Assembly (NCBI GenBank): GCA_016110215.1
Contig: JADWQD010000009.1
Location: 1,242,093-1,306,092 of the forward strand
DNA length: 64,000 bases
Source: Capronia americana
Lineage: Eukaryota > Ascomycota > Eurotiomycetes > Chaetothyriales > Herpotrichiellaceae
Direction of reading: 5' to 3'
In this document: piece by piece, positions 54,932 to 64,000 of the stretch
Numbering within the stretch: position 1 is the first letter of the stretch
Layout: each line of letters starts with the position of its first letter
Made by a program: the position numbers and the translations under genes
Notes under the pieces: model-generated
What the model saw: the letters and a program-made list of their open reading frames with translations, nothing else
Told to the model about the DNA's origin: nothing
Databases searched by the model: none

Positions 54932-56209
54932 TCATAGGTACTTTTTCGGCATGGTACTCTTCCGCCACTTGTACCACACGAACGCACCAATGCAACACGT
55001 CTGGAACGCCATGAAGCTATACAAGACAAACCCAATACGCGGCGTATGTGCAATGACGTACTCCCGCAATCGTTGCGGCACATGCTCCGTCACACCTAGG
55101 TGAGTCTGGGCTATCTGCTCGCTGATTTTCGCAAACTGTGTGCGGTGGTCACTGCTCTTGAGCTCTTTTTCCAGGGACGAGACGATGCGGTCGAGGTTTG
55201 CGACGCGACTGTCCAGCGAGGAGATACTCTGGGAGGACGGGATGCGGGAGATGAGGTCATTGTGGCGGGTGTCGAGGGTGGAAGACATGCGTTGCAGCTC
55301 GGTGAAGAGGTTGGATATTGATTTGGAGAGGAGGTTGAGACGGTTGTGCAGGTCCGCGAACTGGGCTTCCGAGGTGGTGTAGTGAGAGGCGGGCGTGTCA
55401 TCGGGCTGGAACATGCCCGCTCCCCCTTGGGGTTTGGCTTGTTGGTTCTGGTATGTCGGCGGGGGTTGGGAGTTCTGCTGGGTGGGCGGAGCTGCGGCGA
55501 CCGAGGAGAGAGTGAACGTGAATACTTCAAAGGAGTCGGGCGGGTCGCCCGACGTGGCGGTCATGCCAAAATTGTAGTCTGTGGGAAGGTTGACCTTCTC
55601 GGTGGCGAAGCAGGATTTGTCGTCGATGCTCACTTCGAGGCCGCCGGTACGGGTGTGTCGCACTTTCAGATGGGAGGGTCGTCCCAGGTTGCGGTAGACG
55701 TAGTCGCAGTGTCCGAACGCGATCCCGTCGACGTTCTCATGGCTCTTGTACTCGACAGAGCCGTCGTTTAGGAAACCGCGGATCTTCTGCACTCCGCCGA
55801 CCGTGTCGATCACGATGGCCAGGCCGTCCCACTTGCCCACTGTGTAGAGGCTCGACGTGCTGACTGATTTCTCTCCGTTGGCCACGTACCACAGCTGCAG
55901 ACTCCCGCTTGCTCTGTCCTGGCCACCGGCCCGGAACTTGAAATCCACCGCCCAGTCTTGCAGGGTGTTCTTCTGCTCTGCCCATAATGCGCCTCGCTTG
56001 TGGCCGCCGTAGGGAGGAGTGAGGATGACTTTGTCCGAGAGGAGTTGAGGCACGTGTCCTTCACCAAGCATGGCCCAGCCAGGGATGGCGAAGGAGTTGG
56101 GGGAGAGGGTGTTCTTGTGGCCGAAGGACATGTCTTCGATGACATTTTGAGCGAATGAGGTTGTCGCCCAGAGTAGGGAGATCAACGCCGAAGGCAGGGA
56201 GACCTTCAT
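54932..56209 (-). CDS. ERGIC-53/Emp47-type L-type lectin cargo receptor, 425 aa
   Basis: Single exon. A signal peptide spans residues 1-20 (VSLPSALISLLWATTSFA). The luminal legume-lectin-like domain is at about 22-235 (FGHKNTLSPNSFAIPGWAM, then GALWAEQKN and FGHCDYVYRNLGRPSHLKV). A Pro/Gln-rich hinge follows, then a coiled coil at about 280-370. One membrane span (GFVLYSFMAFQTCCIGAFVW) precedes a short cytosolic tail, KWRKSTMPKKYL. The terminal KKYL is a dilysine COPI retrieval signal. The protein would cycle between ER and Golgi and carry high-mannose glycoproteins. The lectin strand carrying Asp/Asn metal ligands is less conserved than in ERGIC-53, so sugar binding is not assured. It is divergent from ALG8. 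Confidence 0.92.
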   Translation of the reverse strand: MKVSLPSALISLLWATTSFAQNVIEDMSFGHKNTLSPNSFAIPGWAMLGEGHVPQLLSDKVILTPPYGGHKRGALWAEQKNTLQDWAVDFKFRAGGQDRASGSLQLWYVANGEKSVSTSSLYTVGKWDGLAIVIDTVGGVQKIRGFLNDGSVEYKSHENVDGIAFGHCDYVYRNLGRPSHLKVRHTRTGGLEVSIDDKSCFATEKVNLPTDYNFGMTATSGDPPDSFEVFTFTLSSVAAAPPTQQNSQPPPTYQNQQAKPQGGAGMFQPDDTPASHYTTSEAQFADLHNRLNLLSKSISNLFTELQRMSSTLDTRHNDLISRIPSSQSISSLDSRVANLDRIVSSLEKELKSSDHRTQFAKISEQIAQTHLGVTEHVPQRLREYVIAHTPRIGFVLYSFMAFQTCCIGAFVWYKWRKSTMPKKYL

Positions 56210-56787
56210 GGTGGCTGTTGTACAGAGAAAGCAGTCGACCGAGGGGTTGCAGTCTTGTGATCCCCGAAGGCGCCGAGCTCAAGAAGAGGAGGCTCTCGCA
56301 CTCGACATCCAACTTTTGAATATTGATACAGTTGCCCAGGTAGCACAAACGGCAATGACACAGTAACGAATCTCTCGCGCAAGGTCTAGGGTGGATGGCG
56401 CCGGCTCGACGAGATGACGGACGTTCAGATTTTGAAACACAACATGATGTTTAAAGCTCTCAAATGAGTCCATAAGATACAGATTATAAGCGGAGGGAGA
56501 AATGTAAAGTTAACCAGGAGTCATGTCATGTCATGCCCAAGACAGACAGACATTCCCGCACCCATTGTTTCTGCTGAACCTCTTTAAACAGGCTACGTCA
56601 GGAGGAAGAGGACACGCTTTGGCCAAGCTCGACAACCCGACTGTGCTTTGTGCGTCGCCGTACAACTGCGCGTCGGTTCTGCGGCGCAGCATTGGCACTG
56701 GTCGTGGCTTGGCTTTAACTACAGTCGACCTCTGTGTGCTTGCTCCGGGCATCATCCTCCAGGTCCAGCTAGGCGTGCCTTTTCAGA
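56210..56787. other. Divergent promoter region, 578 bp, between the lectin gene and ALG8
   Basis: Holds both 5' flanks. No gene supported; ATGTC repeats twice near 56521-56532. No unfolded-protein-response element was identified by eye. Confidence 0.45.
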
Positions 56788-58545
56788 ATGGCGTCTGCTG
56801 TCTCACAGTCACTCAACCAGTTCCGTGACAAGGCACCAATCGTTCCGGTGAGACCCAGTCATCTCTAGAGAGTCTGCCCATGTTACCTTGCTAATACTTC
56901 CCCAGGAAAAGAGGCCGCCAAAGACAAACACAGCCCGGCATGGTCAATGGCCTTCGTTGCTTCAGACAGCAATTGTGGCCAGCGCCTTGAAGATACTGCT
57001 ATTCCCAGCATACAAGTCCACAGACTTCGAGGTTCATCGGAATTGGCTAGCCATCACCCACTCATTGCCCGTGAAGAAGTGGTATTACGAGGTCGGGAAC
57101 GCGCAGGTCTACCACGCGGAACGGCTTTTTTTCTGACGGTTTTTCTAGGCTACGTCGGACTGGACTCTGGACTACCCTCCGGCATTCGCCGTGTTTGAAT
57201 GGTTTCTGTCTTGGCCGGCCAGTCTGGTTGATGCTGGAATGGTGCAAGTTCAGAATTTGAACTACGACTCCTGGGAGACCATAACTTTTCAGCGGAGTTC
57301 AGTCCTCATCACAGAGTTACTTCTAGTCTATGCTTTGCACAAGTAGGTTGAGTCCCGTCCTCGAGATACCGGACTAATAATGTAAGGTATACGGAGTCTT
57401 CACCACTCTCGACGCGCCGGCAGAGTCATGCCGTGTCCTTATCCATCCTACTCTCGCCGGGGTTCTTGATCATTGATCACATCCACTTCCAGTACAATGG
57501 CTTCCTGTACGGCATCTTGATCCTGTCAATTGTGTGTGCGAGGAAGGAATCGACCATGCTGCTCAGCGGCGTCCTGTTCGCACTACTGCTGTGCTTCAAA
57601 CACATCTACCTGTATCTGGCCCCGGCCTATTTCGTCTACCTGCTCCGGGCATATTGCCTTAACCCAAACAACATGTTTCAGCCGCAGTTCACCAATATTC
57701 TCAAACTCGGGACAACCATAATCGGCATTTTCGGTGCGGCATTTGGTCCTTTCGCAGCCTGGGGTCAGTTGGACCAACTAAAGACCCGGCTGTTTCCATT
57801 TGCGCGGGGTCTCTGCCACGCATATTGGGCACCGAACGCATGGGCGATATACTCCTTCCTTGACCGAGTACTGATCGTTGCTGCGCCTTACCTTGGTCTC
57901 AGCGTAGACGAGAGGGCCGTGAACAGCGTCACCCGAGGCTTGGTGGGAGACACCTCGTTTGCAGTTCTACCAGACATCACGGCCCGCCAATGCTTTGGAC
58001 TCACGCTTGCGTTTCAGGCTATTGCATTGACAAAGCTGTGGCTTACCCCGAGCTGGGAGTCGTTCGTCGGAGCTCTCACACTCTGCGGATACGCTTCTTT
58101 CCTGTTTGGCTGGCATGTCCACGAAAAGGCGATCCTGTTGGTCATCATTCCCTTCAGCCTGCTGTCAATCAAGGACCGATCGTACCTGGCAAGTTTCCGC
58201 CCCTTGGCTGTCGCGGGCCATGTTTCTTTGTTTCCACTGCTGTTCACCGCGGCCGAATTTCCGATCAAGGTTGGGTACACGATATCCTGGCTGATCATTT
58301 TCCTGTACACCTTTGACCAACTGGCGCCGGCTCCGGCACGCAGGCGGGTTTTCCTGTTGGACCGATTCGCTCTGCTCTACATTGCGATCGCAGTGCCGTT
58401 GATGGGTTACTGTTCGCTGCTTCATCAGGTGGTGTTTGGAAACAGATACCAGTTTCTGCCGCTGATGTTCATAAGCACATACTCGGCAATAGGAGTGCTG
58501 GGTTCGTGGTTGGGGTTCATGGTGTGTTATCTGTCGGAGAGATAG
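56788..58545 (+). CDS. ALG8: ALG8 dolichyl-P-glucose alpha-1,3-glucosyltransferase, 532 aa, four exons
   Basis: Exons are 56788-56847, 56906-57091, 57149-57342 and 57387-58545; total 1599 nt; introns are 58, 57 and 44 nt. Landmarks of the ALG6/ALG8 GT-C family are TDFEVHRNWLAITHSLP and WYYEATSDWTLDYPP (across intron 2, the metal/catalytic Asp loop). Next come FEWFL, HFQYNGFLYGILI, LCFKHIYLYLAPAYFVYLLR and FGWHVHEKAIL, typical of ALG8. About ten or more hydrophobic spans place it in the ER membrane. It adds the second glucose to Glc1Man9GlcNAc2-PP-dolichol before transfer to protein. The donor of intron 2 (GAG|GTCGGG) is weak but gives the expected YYEATS junction. Confidence 0.95.
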
Positions 58546-59885
58546 CCTTCTGAGCGTGAAGAAAAGTGGGCTCCCACGTTAGAGAAAGGCCAATGTGTAC
58601 GCACAATAATTCGGAACAGCCGTACAATAAGGAGCCCAGCCTTGCGAACGGCATGAAAGTGACATCGCCATGACTTGTGGGAGGCGTGTGCCTCCGTGTC
58701 CATCCTGGCGCGGGTTTTGGTTGATTATCTGGCTCCAAGTGACCAGTAGCGGAGACGGACGGGCGTCCCAGCCGACGTTAAGGGCAGGATCCAGGGGCAT
58801 ATGTTGAGGATGGGTCAGCTCTGAGGCTGATAATCGAGTATTACGCTTTGTACAATGCTCATAAAGACGCGAAAATAGCTGGATTGAACTCAGCTCACGA
58901 GTCTGAGTCGAACGAGTACAATTACGGCCATGAAAAGCCCGGAGCAGGGGAATTGGTGAGTGACCATGGCTAGTCAAGGAGTCCAATGGCCGCTTATTGG
59001 CTACGATCGAGCAAAGGAGGAGGCCGTAGCCGGCGGGCCACAGTCGGCTTGGCGGCCGATCCCTGGTTCGCCATGATGCGTTTTGGTCAATTACCGCTCA
59101 CCATTCACCACTCGCGCTTCGTTTCGCCCGTAGCAGAGCTCTTCTATGGTGCTTCTACTGCAGGTAAACAACAGGCGACGTGACTTGCTGTACTGGTACT
59201 GGGCATCCTATAGCTCGGCCACTTGCGTTGTCCTCTTGCCTCCATTGTCCTTCTATGCTGCAGCCTCGGATTCAGCCCGTTCTTGCTGTCGGCATGCGAC
59301 CCACCACTCGGACAGGAGGCGGTTGTGATTATTGTATCAACAGACGTACTCCGGACAATGGTCTCTTTCATCTGGTGTATACAGGCCGCCACACACAAGG
59401 CTCCACACGTCCGCAAGCCACCACGGCATCCGCCCACTGCAGCGCACAACCCTGGGGATCCACTCTGCCACTTGCCATGCTCCCCTCTGACTTCCCTCTA
59501 GTCCTGGTCTCTCTGTTCTCTGGGCACTCTGCATGATCGTGTTTTCTCCATGTTTGAGCCTTTGTCTTTCACTCTTACTTCTTCACCACCAGACACGTTA
59601 CTTCACGTCCTCCATCACCACCCCTCCTCCCTCCGTTTGCACTTTCGATATTGCCCTCCAATGACGCGTTGGTCTCGCTGCATGTAAGTCTACATAATTA
59701 CCGCTTGTCGCAAGAGGTCTCAGACCGCGTTGAACCGACGAGCAGTCCTGGACACGGAGAAGACACTGACAGCCTCCCCATACTAGGTCGCGAACCCTGT
59801 GAAATACTTCTCCGCTACCCTTTCCTCCCTTCCACATACCCCGCGTCCGGTCTGCGACTGTTCCTGCCCTTCTCCGCCAGTCGGG
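58546..59885. other. Intergenic, 1.3 kb, with a probable 5' UTR intron and uORF of ITC1
   Basis: No separate gene recognised. At 59684-59786 a GTAAGT...CTAG pair with an ACTGAC branch site looks like a leader intron. An ATG at 59661 opens a short uORF that would cross this intron and stop after about 12 codons. Other ORFs have no domain. Confidence 0.45.
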
Positions 59886-62800
59886 ATGGTTTTGTTCAAA
59901 CGAAAACCTGTCCGGTATCTGCCGCATCCCCAAATCGACGACCAGGAATCCGATGTCTGGGTCATATCCGAGTCGAACGAAGTGTTCACATCCTATGATG
60001 CGTACCTGGAGCGCATGGACTTCTTCAAGTCCAAGAGATTCACCTGCGAAGTGTCGGGACGCTCTGGCCTGACTTACTTCGATGCACTGCGGAGCGAGCA
60101 AGCTGGTTCACGAGAGATTGACGAAGCATTTCCTCAAGCGCTGCGAGAGCCAGTCCTGCGTCGGGTCCAATTCTCCACCGTCTCGCGCATCGACAACCTG
60201 GTCGAGGATGTCTTCAACGACTTCAAGAACGACTTCTACCCAGGCGAGCTCGTCACGGTCATACTGGACGATGCGAGTCGCTTGAACGGACGGGTAAGAG
60301 ACAAGGCCAAGTTTGCGGAAGTCAAAGGACAAGACGGATCGGTGACACGCGAGGCATTTTCCAGATACTTTGTCCGGCTGATTGATCGCCCAGACGAGGA
60401 AGCTCTGGTGGACGACAACCACATTGTCAGGGACCGGAAGGTCTTCACCAAGCAGATGCTCCGCTCCTTCATCAAGAACACCGTGACGCGAGAGGGTTGG
60501 AATGGCGCTCCGTGGCTGGTCAAGCCCGAGATTGCTGAGCGATTCCGAATCGATACCAACATACCTCCACATCTACAGCATGGGAACAAGGTTGCGGCCA
60601 AGAAGGCGGAGAAGAAGCGAGATTCTGAACAAGGAGAGGGTACGTTTGGTGTCTGGCACAGCCCTAAGCTACCCGAACTGAAGCCTGCCGGAAAAGGTCG
60701 AAAAAATCAGCAGGCTCAGCATCCGCAGCACGCCGACGTGCATATCCCACCGCCGTACCACGACCACTACCCGCCACAAGTGATGCATGACCCCGGGCTG
60801 CTACCACGTTCATGGGGCCACCTGCAAGGGCCGCCGCCTCCAGATTTCGACCCCTACTATCGGGTTCCGGGCTACCCCCATTACATGCCACCGAATGGAC
60901 ACTACTACCCTCCTCCGCCCATGCCCCAACAGCAAATGCCTTCCAGAGTTGTCGCGCAACCCCCGCCTCCCCCGCCGCCCATCAAGTACCCGATCGATGA
61001 CCTTGATGTCGAGCCAGTCCGAGACGGCACCCATCGACCAACCTTGAAATTTGTCACCAAAAAGCAATGCAGCGATCCCAAATTGTCGAGCCACGTCATC
61101 CCAGGCCTGAAACAGGAGACCGTTGGTCTGTTGCTCGAAACATGGAACACACTGAATGTGTATTGCCAGGTACTCAAGCTGGACTCGTTCACATTCGATG
61201 ATTTCGTGGAAGCCATGGCCTTTTCATCGCCCGAGGCCGATTGTGAATTGTTCGTCGAGATCCATTGCGCGGTCCTGAAGCAACTGGTCAATTCGGAAAA
61301 CGACAACGGTGGCGCCATCCAAATTTCGCTGCCAGACCTCCCTGCCCCAGACGAGGAGGAGGAGGACAAGGACGAAGAAGAAGTCGAGGAAAGCAAGCCG
61401 CCCACGCCCACACCTGAGCCAGAATACCCGGCGAAACGTACGAGAAGCAGCCTCAACAAGGTTCAGTTTGCTGAGCCGGAACCTGAACCTGAACCTGATG
61501 TGCCGATGGTTGACCATAGAGCAGCTGAGATGTTCGTGGAATATGGTTGGGTTGAAAGACTGCAAAAGCGCGATCTGAGAGACGGTGGTTGGGAGCTGGT
61601 AATGGTCGGGCTGCTGCATCAGCTTGCTGGTAGACCGAGAGTGACGAGCGTCTGCAACGAAATCCTGTCGCATCTTGCCCCTTTGGACGCAGAGCCCACG
61701 ATAGTCACGACCAGGATACAGTACTCGACCATGGACATCAATCTCCGTGCTGAAGCACTACAAATCATCTGCCAGCTATTCCTCGAGACAAAGACGGTCA
61801 AGAACTTTTTGGAAGAGATGAGCAACACCATGACGCACTACCGAAAGATCAAGATTGAGCACCAGCGAGCTCGGAAGGAGGCTATGGCCAGGCTTAAAGA
61901 GCTCCAGATCGAGCGGAGAGTACTAGCTCCCGAGCCTGAGAAGTCACCTTCGCCCATGCCTGAACTCGAAGATGCGATGGAGAATACCAAGGTTGATGAC
62001 GAGGACATCTCTATTCCAGACTCGGAAGATGAGGATCCCGTTGTTGTACGGTCGCTGCGTCGAGGTGCTGACCGGGCCGCCGAGCGTAAGCGGAAACGCG
62101 AGGAGGAACAGGAACGCAAAGAAAAAGCGAAAGAAGAGAAACAAAACAAAGGCAGCAAGGAGTATCAGAGGATCCTCAAGCAGATCGAAAAGGAGCGAGA
62201 GAAGATCGAGCAGGCCGAAGAGAACATCATCATTGTTGACGGTGATTTGCGCGAAGCGGACTGTCCGCGGACGCGAGTTTTGGGCAAAGACCGATTCTGC
62301 AATCGATACTGGTGGTTCGAGAGGAACGCGATGCCCCACGGCGGACTGCCAGACAGTTCCACGGCGGACGCAGGATACGCCAACGGCCGGATATGGGTAC
62401 AGGGACCTGACGACATGGAGCGTGAAGGTTTCATTGACATTTGTGAGCCGGACAAGCAAGCCTACTATCGACGCTTCCAAATGACTCCGGCCGAACGAAA
62501 GAAATTGGAGGAAGGTTCGACGAACCTGAACTCGGCAAAGGAATGGGGCTTTTACGACACGCCGGAAGAACTCGACATGCTGATCGGATGGCTAGACTCA
62601 CGCGGTCTCCGAGAACTCAAGCTGAAGAAAGAGCTGAACATGCAGCGCGACGCCATCATCAAACACATGGAGAAACGAGCAGCATATCTTGCCCCACGTG
62701 AGAAATCCGAAGAACCATCGACCCGGATGACCACGCGGACCAAGACGTACGTGAGCGACAAGGCATATCGGTGTCTCAGATGGAAGAACTCAAGTGCCTT

Positions 62801-62978
62801 GGCTGAGTTGGGACATCGACATGTTGAACCTTTGCCGAAGCCCCGAGGTAGAGGACGAAAGAATGCGAGCTATGAAGACGAGAAGGTGACGAGGTCGAGT
62901 ACGTGGGCCGTCCTTGGGGCGCCTGTAAACCGTCAGGGGAAGCCGGTGACGAGGCAGGGGACGAGGTACAACTTTTGA
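59886..62978 (+). CDS. ITC1: Itc1/ACF1-type WAC-DDT-WHIM subunit of an ISWI chromatin remodeller, 1030 aa
   Basis: Single coding exon from the first in-frame ATG (MVLFKRKPVRYLPHP), the typical Itc1/WSTF start. The WAC domain covers about residues 20-125 (VWVISESNEVFTSYDAYLERM, then FDALRSE). A basic and then a Pro/His-rich linker (residues 240-360) leads to the DDT domain at about 410-470 (LLLETWNTLNVYCQVL, then FTFDDFVEAM). An acidic Glu/Asp tract and a short EPEPEPEPD repeat follow. A charged coiled coil (about 700-775) precedes the WHIM/D-TOX region (TRVLGKDRFCNRYWWFE from about 793, and GFYDTPEELDMLIGWLD). These modules bind extranucleosomal DNA and the ISWI ATPase, so the protein should be the accessory subunit of an Isw2/ACF-like complex that spaces nucleosomes. 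Confidence 0.93.
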   Translation: MVLFKRKPVRYLPHPQIDDQESDVWVISESNEVFTSYDAYLERMDFFKSKRFTCEVSGRSGLTYFDALRSEQAGSREIDEAFPQALREPVLRRVQFSTVSRIDNLVEDVFNDFKNDFYPGELVTVILDDASRLNGRVRDKAKFAEVKGQDGSVTREAFSRYFVRLIDRPDEEALVDDNHIVRDRKVFTKQMLRSFIKNTVTREGWNGAPWLVKPEIAERFRIDTNIPPHLQHGNKVAAKKAEKKRDSEQGEGTFGVWHSPKLPELKPAGKGRKNQQAQHPQHADVHIPPPYHDHYPPQVMHDPGLLPRSWGHLQGPPPPDFDPYYRVPGYPHYMPPNGHYYPPPPMPQQQMPSRVVAQPPPPPPPIKYPIDDLDVEPVRDGTHRPTLKFVTKKQCSDPKLSSHVIPGLKQETVGLLLETWNTLNVYCQVLKLDSFTFDDFVEAMAFSSPEADCELFVEIHCAVLKQLVNSENDNGGAIQISLPDLPAPDEEEEDKDEEEVEESKPPTPTPEPEYPAKRTRSSLNKVQFAEPEPEPEPDVPMVDHRAAEMFVEYGWVERLQKRDLRDGGWELVMVGLLHQLAGRPRVTSVCNEILSHLAPLDAEPTIVTTRIQYSTMDINLRAEALQIICQLFLETKTVKNFLEEMSNTMTHYRKIKIEHQRARKEAMARLKELQIERRVLAPEPEKSPSPMPELEDAMENTKVDDEDISIPDSEDEDPVVVRSLRRGADRAAERKRKREEEQERKEKAKEEKQNKGSKEYQRILKQIEKEREKIEQAEENIIIVDGDLREADCPRTRVLGKDRFCNRYWWFERNAMPHGGLPDSSTADAGYANGRIWVQGPDDMEREGFIDICEPDKQAYYRRFQMTPAERKKLEEGSTNLNSAKEWGFYDTPEELDMLIGWLDSRGLRELKLKKELNMQRDAIIKHMEKRAAYLAPREKSEEPSTRMTTRTKTYVSDKAYRCLRWKNSSALAELGHRHVEPLPKPRGRGRKNASYEDEKVTRSSTWAVLGAPVNRQGKPVTRQGTRYNF

Positions 62979-63795
62979 AGGACAGACGATGGTCATCTTT
63001 CCGAATCATGACGGCACACGACAGAGAATTCTTGACGTTTCACGATTCCCAACTTTCCACTTTCAGATCAAAAGCATGGCGTCGGAGGGAAAGAAAAGAT
63101 GTGCTGGAGAAACGACGGCGGATCGTCACACAATTTGGCAGAAGGCCTTTTCTTAAAAGCATCCTTAGGCGGACGGCCCGTAATATTTCCCTGGCGCGGA
63201 TCTGATCATCGAGGCGACTGGCATGGGTGATGGATTTGTTTTTCCAAGTTTTCAATATTGACGGTAACGAGTGTCGCCGACACAGCCTAGCGACCAATTC
63301 CAGGGGGCCGAGAGCAAGCGCACATTTCGTGTAAGATAGACGGCATTTGTTATTGTGCATGGGGCGGCGACACAGCATGGATAGATGTGGGCGAAGAAGC
63401 ATCGGCCCCAGACTTTGCGACAAGTCGTGAAAGGTTGAGCACCTGCGACACACATAGTACATAGACCGGAGATGAAAGCGACAAAGACAGTGGATTTAGA
63501 TGCGATATGTGGATTGTCCTGTTCATTCTTTATTCCTAGGATTTCTACATGGACAGGGGCGCTGCGCCGCATGAATGGTCAACTCCTTTTCTCGTCTCGG
63601 CTCACAGCATTTAGCTAGTGGTCGTTGTGTGGCAGAAGAGCTAATTCTACTAGGCACTCTCCGCTCAGACCAGATCAGCTTCTGTGAGGAGTACCTCGTA
63701 CACTGTGCACAGACACAAGACGAGGACACAAAAACTCAGACCTGGTCTTGACCCGACCAACCCCCATCCCTACCTACTTATAACTCACAGCCCAC
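62979..63795. other. Intergenic, 817 bp, nothing recognised
   Basis: 3' flank of ITC1; short minus-strand ORFs of up to 140 codons without domains. Confidence 0.45.
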
Positions 63796-63984
63796 TCACA
63801 ACTCATCCCTCAGCACGTCCTGGACTTTCTCCACCACCTTCTTTCCACCCTCGCGGCCGATCTTCCTCCCAGGCTTCGTAACGAGCTCGGGACGCCATTC
63901 CCCGCGATCCTTCAATCCCCTCCTATACCGCACGGACACGGTGGTTAGCATGGAGGAACTTCTGACGTATGGTATGCGCGCCAT
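63796..63984 (-). CDS. Small basic ORF at the window edge, 62 codons, hypothetical
   Basis: Reads MARIPYVRSSSML, ending VVEKVQDVLRDEL. It is basic, Ser/Arg-rich at the N-terminus (possible mitochondrial presequence) and helical at the end. It may be a complete small protein or the last exon of a gene beyond the window. No family recognised. Confidence 0.3.
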   Translation of the reverse strand: MARIPYVRSSSMLTTVSVRYRRGLKDRGEWRPELVTKPGRKIGREGGKKVVEKVQDVLRDEL

Positions 63985-64000
63985 TGGGAAACAAAATACG

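Noticed and set aside
1..64000. A novel multi-gene defence or metabolic system, CRISPR array, prophage or intact transposon
   Set aside because: Gene content is ordinary fungal housekeeping plus a small accessory stretch; no cluster with linked novel functions, terminal repeats or transposase domains was seen.

Overview
The window is nuclear chromosomal DNA of a filamentous ascomycete (Pezizomycotina). The protein families place it there: a HET-domain incompatibility protein, a large-subunit secreted catalase, a Set9/Suv4-20 histone H4 methyltransferase, and fungal forms of Snf5, Rco1, Itc1, Nrd1 and Cdc42. The genes have short introns, mostly 44-120 nt, with GT/AG ends and CTRAY-type branch sites. 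I cannot fix the class; an Eurotiomycetes-like fungus is a guess. No prokaryotic, viral or intact transposon sequence was recognised, and there is no CRISPR or operon structure.

Layout. 1-5.0 kb: C-terminal two thirds of UTP20 (small-subunit rRNA processing), convergent with an SDR oxidoreductase. 6.9-10.2 kb: a small glycine-rich protein and a HET-domain protein. 11-13.5 kb: set9. 14.2-17.3 kb: compact housekeeping block with mitochondrial uL14m, RPB9 and the Pin1/Ess1 prolyl isomerase. 18.3-19.2 kb: an unrecognised 241-aa protein. 19.2-28.7 kb: gene-poor accessory stretch holding a poorly modelled membrane-protein gene, a clearly broken SAM-methyltransferase pseudogene, a divergent secreted catalase and an SDR without its catalytic Tyr/Lys. 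29.3-43.5 kb: mitochondrial mL46, an endonuclease/exonuclease/phosphatase-fold enzyme, Snf5, the Cdb4/EBP1 homologue and the PHD protein Rco1. 43.5-48.7 kb: mostly non-coding, with a minisatellite and CDC42. 48.7-63 kb: Nrd1-type RNA-binding protein, cytosolic asparaginyl-tRNA synthetase, an ERGIC-53-type lectin, ALG8 and Itc1. A small ORF lies at the right edge.

Functional themes. Four chromatin regulators (Set9, Snf5, Rco1, Itc1) lie within 52 kb, probably by chance. Two divergent pairs share a promoter region and a pathway: RPB9/ESS1 (RNA polymerase II and the isomerase of its CTD) and the ERGIC-53-like lectin/ALG8 (glycoprotein sorting and N-glycan assembly).

Spliced coordinates were worked out by hand from splice signals and reading-frame closure. 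Each multi-exon model reported as complete sums to a whole number of codons. I did not find a convincing new multi-gene system. The most unusual signals are an in-frame, cysteine-rich alternative end inside RPB9 intron 2, a methyltransferase pseudogene with several lesions, a catalase with an unusual active-site neighbourhood, and a GC-AG intron in the cdb4 homologue.
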